64,000 nucleotides of DNA, from assembly GCA_963932465.1 (NCBI GenBank), contig OZ010788.1, positions 671,730,484 through 671,794,483 on the forward strand, given 5' to 3'. The stretch is from Maratus speciosus (taxonomy: Eukaryota > Arthropoda > Arachnida > Araneae > Salticidae). Position numbers and translations under genes: made by a program. The notes below the pieces were generated by a model. That model was not told the DNA's origin. It did no database searches and saw nothing but the letters and a program-made list of their open reading frames with translations. Positions 37,401 through 49,400 of the stretch are shown piece after piece (position 1 is the first letter of the stretch; each line of letters opens with the position of its first letter).

Positions 37401-40400
37401 CAGAACGGAAATGCTACTTTACATTACAATGTTTATTTTGTTAGCCTGACTTTGAGAACTATTGTTTTGTAAATTATAAGGTTTTGTATGAGAAGGCGAG
37501 ACCCATTACCGCTCATAAAAAGTATGGTTTTTTTCATATTATTAATTTACGTTTGTTTAGAAATACTGTTGTTTTATGGAATTATATATCTTACCATTAT
37601 TGTTAAAATCCACTTGCCATATGTCATCTGGTTGGAGAATTAGTCCCCTTTCATCTTTACACAACAGTGAATGTCGTAAAATCACAGAAGACTTCGGCCG
37701 CTCCCATGGCTGATATCGAAGGGTAGACTGGATGAGATTTAGCGCCTGTTCTACTTCTTTACTACACCCAGATATTTTTGGAAAGGTCGAATGCACAATA
37801 TTTCCAAAAAAGGGCATCTACAATGAAATATTAAAAAAATTTAAAAATAATAACTTCCCATTGTAAAAATCATTTTTTAACGGATCAATATCAAAACTAT
37901 GCATTATATATTTTTCAAAATTTCGTCGTCTAAAGATTTATTGTCTAAAGGTATGAATGATCAGATTTCGGTGAATGCAAAATGTGTAGCTTTTATAATG
38001 TTTAACGTGAAAATATCACTACTAATTTCCCCCAAAAGATTCAAAGGTTAATCCCACTTTTATAGATATTCAGCATTCATTTAAGTAAAATATCCAATTT
38101 CAATGTTTTTATTTTTATTTATCTCATTATGGCGCATTGAGGGCGCATTGAACATTGTAGAAAAAATTGCTTAATATACACAAGATCTCTGATAAATAGT
38201 AAACAAAATAAATTGTTTGATTATTACCTGTATTATATTACTCTTCTAAATCCATACCAATTTTTATCAGTCATTATTGTATATAGGAAAATTGGTAACT
38301 CGTTTATGTTTGCTGTATTCCATCATAAAGCATTGAGGTTGATTAACTGTATGGTAAATGTATATGTCTGTGTCTGCTATGTTCAATCATTGAAAAATAT
38401 CGTATTATAGTTTTTTTTATTTAGTTCTATTATATTTCATAGATATCTAGATCATAGAATGAACTTATGTTTTTATAAATGGAAAAAAATATGTTTTTCC
38501 ATGGTGTGGTGCTAAATGTTTTTTAAAGACAGAATTAAAGGGTTTAAAAAAAAAGCTAATACGATTTTTTGAATACGCAAGTTATTCATTTTTCTCTGCA
38601 AAAATGCCTGATGAGAATTGGTATGTATTTGAATGTATAATATACACAATATTTCTAAAACTCTTTTGATAACCATTCAGTATGGAGAATATGCTAGTAC
38701 TAAACAGTTTCATTTCATGGTAAATAAAGCTCCATTGAAATTTCGCGTCTAAGGAAATTCGTAAGAAAATTTGAAAAGTTGTACAAACATCAGGTTGGAA
38801 TAGCAAGTATTGATTTCCGGAAGAAGCGTATATAGCATGTAATTGCCTATGCTGACTACTCAGAAATTGCGATGTAAAAAAAGGTGCGCATGTTGAGATA
38901 TGCTTGAGAAAATGGATCCTAAAGAATCATAGACATTTTTAATTAATATTACTATTTCTTAATTTCTTTTCAGAGTGTGAATAAATTTCAGTGTACCTTC
39001 CAGGTTTTAACTGTATTGGGAAATTTATTTAAATTAATTTCAAGTTTTAGACAAATTGCGAATGTCGAAAAACCTATAAAAATATACATATACAGTCGAA
39101 CCTCGTTATCGCGACACTCTAATGACCAGAAAAAAGTGTCGTCATAAGCGGAGTGTCGCGGTAACCGGAGTTAGATAAAAATAGGTTTATAAAAGCTGTA
39201 TTTTTAATTAATTTAAGACAATTTTAAGTTCATAACTGTTCTTGCAGTTTTAAGCAATAAAACATTATTATTAAACAAAATGTACACAAAAACAAAATTG
39301 AAAAAAATAAAAATCGGATTTATGATGACTTGGTTTTTTATTGTTACGTGAGATAGTGATGAATTAATGTTTGCTTATCCCTAGAGGCGCATCCTACAAT
39401 TCTTTTTTCAATATTATACTATGCATTGTAATCAATATTCGTTGATTACAATGTATTCTGAAATGGATGTTAGATAATTTCTGATCGTTTCAATGGAATA
39501 CTTCGGTTTTAGTCGGATGAAAAACGCCGTGTAACCACAAGAAAGCGCTGCCTGACCAGTTGTGTAGTCGTAAAAAAAACAGAGGGTATACATTCTAAGC
39601 AGAGGGTATTACACTCAATTCAGAGGGTATACCCTAGTGTATATATACTATTCTAGTGTATATATACTATTTTTTCTAAACCGTCGGGATATCCGGAGTT
39701 GAAAATTATTCATCGACGTAAAATCCGGAGTTCATTTTCATTAAAACCATATACACAAAATCGGGACTTAGAAAAACTGACGTGATAAGCGGAGTGACGT
39801 AAAAACCGGGTGTCAGGATAACGAGGTTCGACTGTATATAGTTTTTGTACATTTTCTTCTTCATGAGTGATGTTAAATTTTTCTTTAAAAAAAAATGCCC
39901 ATCAAAGTATCATTTTGATTTAACTACTCTTTATTTTCAATTAATTACATCGAAACATACTTTGTGAATGAACTTGTTTCTGAATGAACAATATGCGCCA
40001 AAATTTCAAGAAAATATTATTCGTGGTTTAAAACATTAATTATGGCACTTATTTGTCATCATTATTAAGTGTTATTTTATATTCTATCGTCTAAATTTGT
40101 TAATTGAAAGCTGTTTAATATACAGGGTGTTCCAAATTTAGACCGAAAAATTAAGAGGGGTGACTGAAGGCATCAAGAGGCACGAAAAATGTATATAGTA
40201 CATGGGGTCGCAAACCACGTATTGAATCAACCATACAATGTGTTCTGCAATAATTCAATTTGTGCTGACGGCAAAAACTTTTGGAAAACTGAAGTATATT
40301 GTGATAAAACTTTTAATAGACATTCTCACCTTTGTTTACCATGTGATAATATTGAAACAAGTAGGAAATTGCTCGTCAAATGTGGCAAATGAGGTGCGTT

Positions 40401-43400
40401 TGTACTATAACTAGTTTTATAATTATTTTTTGCACCCCATATTGTACTGAATGTATATTGTTTTGCGCTTCATAAATGCATAGTCTGTAACATCATTAAA
40501 ATGCACTTGCAATATTTTTTCCCCATTCCCCATAATGTAACGGAAAAATTTTGACTGTCCCTCTTATTAAACTATACATCCGATTTTCATAAAATTTGAA
40601 ATAGCTCGACAAAATTTTGCAACAATTATATATTTAAAATTTCAGACCATTCGGAAGGCTGTAACATCATTAAAATGCACTTGCAATAATTTTTTCTCAT
40701 TGGCCGTTATGTAACGAAAAAATTTTGACTGTCCCTGTAATTAAATTATACACCCGATATCATTAAAATTCCCTTGCAATAATTTTTTCCCATTGGCGTA
40801 ATGTAAAGAAAAACTTTTGAATGTCCCTGTAATTAACCTATACATTCAATTTTCATAAAATTTGAAATGGCTCGACAAAATTTTGCAACAATCATATATT
40901 TAAAATTTCAGACCATTCGGTTAAGTAATTTTTGCTCTGTTATATGCGGACGGACAGACGGACTGAACGACGACTATAGGTGCTACGTATTTATATAATT
41001 ACGAACGCACCTAAAAAGTGATAGAAGCTTCCATTATGCCCCAGCAATATGCACTGGACGCTCCATATTTTGGACTGCGATTGCTGTTTCATACGGTAAC
41101 ATGGATGGCTTGAGCACTCTGTTTTTCCAGAACTTTCGGTGATGTTGTAACATTTTACAAAAAATAATCTACATATTTTTCTATTTTTATTGTAACTATC
41201 CGCTGTTGGCGAGCAGTTTGGTCTCCCTTAAATTTTATGTTTGGGAAAGCATGCTAAGCATTGAAACATGTTACTTTTATTCATAATTTAACCCTTAAAT
41301 GCCGGGTGATGCTTTTCGACAACATATCCAATTTAGGCTTCTAAAATACTATTAGGCTAATATTGAGTCTATAATGGCTAATGTTGACAGTAAAATACAT
41401 TCTGAAAATATTATTAAATCGATTTTCAACATGTAGATGGCAACACTTGTGCTCTTTCAGAATAAAGATAGATTTATTTTTTCAATTGTTGCTACTTGTT
41501 CTTTTTGTTTTGTTTGGAAGCCTGCGAAATACCCTATTTTATTTTGCAGTGAGGAAGTTAAATTTATTTCTTATTATAGTTCCTAAAATTCTTGTGGGTT
41601 TAATATTATGGAATTTTATCAAGGAAAATTATTCTTTCAATTAAAGACCAGTATTGCCGATTAGTAACAAACTGTTTTTTAGCCATAAACGATATTTAAA
41701 ACAAAATATGATTTTTTAAAGTATTTTTCCCATGATTAATTTAAAAAATGAGAGCCTAAAAACATTATTACAATGATCTGTTGAAAAATCAGGCATTTAA
41801 GGGTTAATTTGCTTCCATTCCCTTAAGTACAATTAACAGTAATCCCTGAAGCTGGTATAAGTTTTTGTTGCATTAAAATGTCCCACTTTGTCAATTTTTC
41901 GTAAGCAAGTAAACCCTATTGGTTTACAGTGGAAGTCTATGGGAACTTGCGAAATATTAGAGAGATCTCCAAGTTGGCGTCACTTTTGGCGACTCATTTT
42001 GCTCGTCAAATTTGACGGCCTTCGACGGCTGAACAGGATCCCCTCTATGGCAGCCCCTTATAGGTATGTAGATGCATTAATTGCTGCTCAATAATCAATG
42101 AGGTGCGTTTCACTCGGACGTTGGTACTAAACAACAAATAATTGCGATTTCTGTGCCACGTACGATAGCGTAATATATATATAGACATTTTGATTTTTCT
42201 CAAAATTATGACCGTCAGTATAAGTTCAGTTAGGATAAAAAAAAACCTGTATTTATGACTAAATACGTGGTTTGAGATCCCTTGTTATATTGTAATTTTT
42301 CATCCTCTTGATGCATGCTATCACTCCTCTTAATTTGTCAGTCAAATTTTGGAACATCCTGTGTGTATTCGTACATAGGCTGCGTTTTACTAAAGCATTA
42401 TTTTTATGTGCATTAAATTATTTATTTCGCACTAACATGTTTTACGATAACATATATATTTCTATAATATTGCAGGCAGGGTTCGTAAATATCATGATAT
42501 TTTCGGAAATATTACAAATATCTGATATTTTGATATGTATCCGATGTTTTCGATATATATCCGATGTTTTCGATATATATCCGATATTTTCAAAATAGTC
42601 AACTCACTGCTGACAATAAATATTTTTAAACATAATATATATCAGTTAACTGAATATCAGAAACTGAAATATATATCAGTTAACATAAAAATTTAAACAA
42701 TATTCTAATAATGCATTTCTCTTTTCCTTTTTTTTTCACAGGGAACGAAATATAAGAATAATTAATTGAAAACAGATACAATTTCTTTTAAATACCCTTA
42801 GAAAAAAAAATAAACTGTAGGATTCAGTGTCAAGAAATCCGAAATTTATTGTGCAAAATTTTAAATACCGAACCGTTTTCTTTTATTTTAACAAAGAATT
42901 TTAACGTAACTGTACGCTAGACTTATTTTTTATTCCCTAACATGTTGCACAGTTTATACTGAACTAAATCAAAATCGGAAAAGATTCTTTTCTAACGAAG
43001 TTGTATAAAACTGATTATTTGTAGTTAGAGAATTTATCTTTCAAAGGCTCTTGTGAACTAATAATTGCGGGTCTCACATAATTATTAGTTCTACATTTAA
43101 AAATAAAATCTTCAAACATAAAGCTTGGAAAATATGTTTGTTTTCTTTGGTTAAAAAAGTCACTGCCAGAGACAAAACTTCTTTATCTACTAAATGATAT
43201 CATCAAATAACATTTGAAAATTTCATTTACACTTGTTTTGACTAAAAATATCAAAATTATCTTGCACAGTGATATTTTGAAAATAAATATCAAATATACA
43301 AATTATCAAACATCTTGATAATTTGAAAATAAATATCAATTATTTGAAAATTTCAAAAATATTTAAAAATCTTGATATTTTAAAAATAAATATCGGTTAT

Positions 43401-46400
43401 ATACCAAGATATATATCATGATATATATCCATTTATATCCCTGATTGTAGGTTATAGAAAATTATAACGTTTTATTAGCAGTAGTTGCATGTATAAATAA
43501 TAAACTTTAGTGTGATTAAAAACGTTTAGCTATGGTATTATTTTTATAAAATAAATGTTTGTATCAATGAAATAAAAATAGTAAATTTCATTCAAACCTG
43601 TAGGACTTCGAATAACCGTGGATATATGTTTCTCTGCCAGTATATAACATCCTCCTCAAACTGGCCTTCCATCCATTCAAATGCAAATATATGAAGTACC
43701 ATCATACCAAATGACCATAAATCGAAAGAGTCTCCGTTGGTTTTCCATTGGCCAGTATAGGGGCATGTCTCAGGGGGTCGACTCCACGCCATTAATCCGT
43801 ATCTAAATAAGAGTAAGGCATTATGTTAGATACACATATATTAACGCTTTGCATATCTGCAACATACCTAAAAGTCAATGCCATTTATAAAGTAGTCATT
43901 AAGCCTTATATCTGAATTTAGAATAAAAAGAACTGCTTCACCTGTATAATTATATACGATAATGTCTAAGGTATCCCGAACAGTATGTATAATAATAATT
44001 TAATTTTTAGATAATTTTTAAAAATTAAAACTGATTTAATAAATCGGTAGGTAGAGCTCTTTTCGCAAAATATTTACCTGAATAATAAGAAAAGAACCAC
44101 CATAAAAATAACCTTAAAACACCATAAAGAATTTAATAAATGCGCAAAGCTTTTCGAAAGAACTAGTTTTTCTTTATCAGGCGCAGAGAACACGTGCTAC
44201 TACTTTGAAAATAGCAGCAAGATACTTGAGTCTTGGTGCTGTTTTCAAAGTAATAGGACGTGCTCTTTGCGATACTATTCAGACCTGAGATACAGAAATT
44301 TGGAACTCTATTCTTATCCTCATAAAAACTAAGCTGTTTGATTTTTTTTAACACTTTTATTTTACTTCTTTACAGCTGAATGTTTTTACTTTCTTCTATC
44401 TTTGATTTAAGAAAGTATTCTAATCAAAAATCATTTTTGACTTCCGGTTTTCAACTAGCTTACACGTTTTAGGGGTCAGAGATACCAAAAAACATGTTTA
44501 TACAAAACGTCTGTCTGTCCGTGTGTCACCATTGTACTGTCGAAAGGTGTATGAAGTTATGCACATTAAACTGTTATTAAACTGTTGATTTTAATAAATA
44601 TCGTGACAGAGATTAAATCGTTTTTACTTCGATTCATTGACTGAAGCAGAACCAGTTGGTATAGTATTGAACTAATAATATTGAAGTTATTAGTATTTGG
44701 GGTAATCCCTTTTTTAAATATTGAGATGTATGAGATAGAAGAAAGTTTTGGGATTGGGACATCCAACTACAGTAAACTCTCGATTATCCGCGGAATTGGG
44801 TGGTGCGACTATCGCGGATAATCCACAAAATTTTGAAAAAAGGGAACAAATCAACACAAATATGTACTTGAACAATTTATACACATAATAAGTAACACAA
44901 GCATACATTTTATAGTTTCTACGCACAATGGGTAACATTAAGATACTTATTACTTCAGTAATAATAAAATTATTCATTACTTACAAACTTGTAGGTTTAT
45001 TTCTTTAGAAAATCCGTCAAAAGTGTCTGTTTTTTTGTACTGAAACACTTCTTCTTTATTTGCGATTGAAGTTTTTTAAGTATTTTTTTATCACAAAGTG
45101 ACGCGTCATCCTCTTCCTCTAGATATTGGATAAGTCCTTCAACGTGAGTTAAAGCTGCATCGTGGCTAATTTTCTTTTGTACCTTATCATCTTCTTCGTC
45201 ACTCTCTTCCAAATTCATAGATAACGCTTCTTCAATAATTTGGTCATCAGTTGCATGTTCGAAGCCTGGATCGTCAGCATCACAAGTAATCCACTCAATG
45301 ATATTATCTTCATCGACGTTTTCTCCACCAGCAACAAATTTTGCTAAATTCGTTAAATTATTGAACGGAAACTTCTTCCTCTTCCTTTTCTGATTCTACT
45401 AGAGATTTTTCTATACTTGGCAAAATCTTCCGCCAGGATTTTATTAATGTGGATTTCTGTACCGACTCCCAAGCACTGTTTACATCATAAATGCTATCGA
45501 GAATCGTGTAATCTTTGAAAAAGCTTTTAAGATCATCTCCCTCTTCAGTTCTTTTTTTCAGTAATTTCGTTCTGTATTTTTTCTTAATTGAAGCGATTAC
45601 GCCCTGGTCCATAGGCTGGATAAGAGCTGTAACATTGGGAGGCAAACATTTTGCAAAAATATTTCCATCTTCTGATTTCAATTGTAGTTCTCCAGGGTGA
45701 GATGGGACGTTGTCAATTAGCAACACAGCTTTCTGGGGTAAATTTTGAGGCGCCAGATGTTTCCTAACTTCGGGAATAAACATTTCTTCAAACCATTTTA
45801 TAAATACTGTTTTATACATCCAAGCTTTCTTTGTGTTGAAATAATGTACTGGGAGATTCTCAGCTCTTGTTCACTTAAAAGATCTCGGTTTTTTTTATTT
45901 TCCAATCACTACTAACTTTAGTTTATGGGATCCTGTAGCATTACTGCAAGTCATTATTGTTAGACGCTCTTTACTGCACTTATGTCCTGGAGCTTGATTT
46001 TCGCTTTGAAATGCCAGAGTTCATGTAGGCAAACATTTCCAGAACAGTCCTGACTCATCGGCGTTGTATACTTGTTCGAAAGAAATTCCTTCTGATTGAA
46101 GAAATTGTATAAAATCTTCTTTGAAATTTTCTGCAGCTTGTTCGTCACAACTTAATTTCTCGCCGCAAAGACCTATTTCTCTTATCCCGTGGCGTTGTTT
46201 GAATCTTGTCAGCCATCCTGACGATGCATCAAATGATCCCTCTAATCCCAGCATTTCAAAAAAATTGTTTTGCTTTTGCAGCAACAATAGGCCCTGAAAC
46301 AGGCGTTCCCTCACTTCTCACTTGTCTTACCCAACGTAAAAGTGCTGCATCCAGTTCTTGAAAAGTGCTGCTTTTCATACTTTTTCTTTTTTTCATCGAT

Positions 46401-49400
46401 GAAAAGTTGTCTGATGAGGCTGAGAATTGCAGCAATTTATCTTTCTGTTTTATAATGTCCCTAACTGTGCATTCTCCAATTCCATATTGCAAGCTTATTT
46501 GTTTTCTTGTAGCACCGTTTTCAATTTTTTTAATCAGTTCTAATTTATCTTGAATCGTTAACACAACTCTTTTTATTTTTTGTGACATTTTTCAAATACG
46601 TATTGAAAAGGCAAAACTTTAAAATTTAAATACAAACGCGAACTTCTGTAAGACACGTGTTCACAGCTCAGCTAAAACAAGCAAACTGATGTGCTTTATG
46701 AAAAACGGGAGAAACAAAATCATAACAGGGGGGGGCGGGGTGACTTTCAGTACCCGTACATTGTTTATCAACAGGTGTGTGGCCTTGCGACACCCTCAAG
46801 ATTAGCTGCACCTGCTTTGTGCACGTGATTGTTCCACGTTTTCAAATGGAAATCATATTTCGTAAAAAGGATCGAAAGTCATCCTACGTCGCAGAAATAA
46901 GTTTCTTCTCAAAGATACAAAAAGAAAGAAAAAAGAAATTTAGACTCGCGGATAATCCGCTCGCGGATAATCGGGAGTTTATTGTAGTTTGCTTTGGGAC
47001 AAAATCAACAAATTGAAGGCCTGATGCTTCTTTCCTCATAAAATAAATGTTATTTTCATCTGAATTTGCATAATGGCTTCAAAGCAGTACGGGCAAGAAA
47101 GTAAAAAAAATTCATAATTATTTAAAACCCTTTATCTACTGGCGATACTTAGAAGTAGCATTAAAAAGACTTGTTTTAAAATTCATTTAATACATCGATT
47201 AGTGGTAATACAGTTTAGAATAAGTTACAAATGCGTTACTTTATTTTGTCCCAAAAGCATTATGGGTTACACAAAACAAAAATATTTTTAAAGGGATTAT
47301 TTCTTTTGCCTTTGCATCTTTTCAGCTTTCTTGGCATTCAAAAAAATACTGAGAAAAATATTTAAAATAAAAGATTTGAGTGGGGTTATAAAAAGTGCAC
47401 AAAATCCCTATAAATTCAAATTTAACGTATCCTTCTAAATCCTTCAATCCTTCGAAAATCATTCTAAAATTTATTAAATGATTATGTAAATCTTCTAATG
47501 CAGTTTAAACAATTCACGAACATACTTTAGAAGAAAAAAAATTCATGAATTCATAATTCAGTACATAAAGGGTTAACTTAAGCTCTTTACAATAAAAATG
47601 TTTGAGCATTTGTATATCATTCACTTTTTGAAATATGTTAAATTTGTTATTGCGTGAATTGAGGTTATTGATAGTTAAATAGATATTTTAAGGGGGTTGG
47701 TACTTTCAGATCCATATCCGTGAACTTAAATGACCATTCTTTAAAAGTATGCATTTTAGACAAGTCGGAAATTGTACGTGAAACATGGCAAATGAGGTTC
47801 GTACTGTAACTAGTTTTATAAATATTCAGATCTTGGTGCAATAGCCGTTGCACTCTTATGCAAAAAAGCATTTGAATACAAAATTTATTACGATTCTGTA
47901 TAATAAATTCAATAATATGAAATAATAGAACTCCATCTTCAATAGGACGTCATCACCCTGGCAACCTAGAATCATTACCTATCATGGGATATCGTTGAAA
48001 TAATTACGTATGATAGGATTTAATAGAATGAAGAAAATTTTTATTAATATTTTTTAAAGTTTTGATTTGATTTTCATAAAATTTGAAATGGCTTGGCAAA
48101 ATTCTGCAACAATTATAAATATAAAATTTTTAATTATTCAGACGAATGGTGGAAATTTGAATCCCTTTATCTGGCATCTCATCTGAGGAAGAACATTTAA
48201 ATTACTATGATTTTTTCAAGACAATTCTAAAAAAAACGCAAGGAAAAATAATAACAATATTTAAATCTCCACTGATGACGGCCGTGTCATGGCTGAAAAC
48301 TTTTCGGGTGTTTTAATCTTTTAAAATGCATTTTAAAATATTTTCAATATATTTTAAATATTTTTATGTTATATGTATGCACCTGAAGGTAATTTCAGCA
48401 CATTTATTTGCGCTTTGTATATGAATTTTAATATTAAATTTCAAACCATTCAGTTTTCGCGCTGTTATAGACGGAGACAGACAGATGGATCAAACGGTGA
48501 CTTAACCCCTTGAGGGGCAAGCGAAAATGTCTCTAAATATGGAATACCGGAATAACTGACAATTTTTATTCTTAAATAAGGAAAAGCAATTTACCTACGA
48601 TTTTCCTCCTAAGTTAAAAATATAAAATTTAGTTAATTTTTTCTGGTGAGAATCTTGTATATATTAGTCCTCAAGGGGTTAATGTGCTACGTATTTATAT
48701 AATTACGAACGCACCTAAAAAACACTCTATCTGTCCTGTATGTTGTCAGTTGTGTGTATCTGAGTAAAGACAATAAATGTGTATTTGTAACATTACTTTA
48801 CCTGCAGGTCTCAAAACATTCAATAAAATTAGAGGGAAGAAAATTGTTACACGAAAATAGTGTCTAAAATCATGTCAAAAAAATCTATATTAAAAAAAAA
48901 CTGTGACTCACCCTGCCACTTTTTCTTCAGTTGTATTCACACAAGAATAATCACTTAACACCGCTTTCATGTTATTTGTGATGAGAATATTGTCTACTTT
49001 CACGTCCAGATGACACACATGCACTCCGTGAAGATAATCAATGGCATGAAGCACTTCTCTCAGCCATCTTGTTGTTATTTCAAAACTTAGATCGTTTCTC
49101 CGAAAACGTTGGTTTTTGAGGCAATCGTATAACGAGTACTTTGCAACAGGCATTACAAATATATCAGAATCTTCCAACTTCTTAAACTCAAGAAGAGGTA
49201 ATACATTAGGATGTAACAACTTTCCCCATATTTCACTTTCCAATTTTCTTACATTGAGAGAGGGCACGATCTTTATTGCCACATTTTGGCCGCTACCTTG
49301 ATGTCGACAAGCAAACACCTGCCCGAACACTCCTTTTCCTAAAGATTTTGTAACATCATAATTTTTTGATTTAAGAAATGAAATCTCTTGATCATTCATA

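Larger units (their letters stand above)
40123..42361. mobile_element. MLE-like element with TIRs of about 100 bp, no intact transposase
   Basis: The left end CAGGGTGTTCCAAATTTAG and right end (complement CAGGATGTTCCAAAATTTG) continue to match for about 100 bp, including ATTAAGAGG, GCATCAAGAGG and AAACCACGTA. TA flanks the left; the right flank is TG, apparently mutated. The interior holds R1 copy d and a TTAA MITE. No transposase frame is recognised, so this is a nonautonomous or gutted element. Confidence 0.7.

Noticed and set aside
40189..40392. 67-codon open frame with cysteines
   Set aside because: It overlaps the TIR of the MLE-like element and the start of R1 copy d, so it is composite repeat sequence.
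41888..42094. 68-codon open frame with balanced composition
   Set aside because: Inside the MLE-like element but without HTH or DDE motifs; I could not link it to a transposase.
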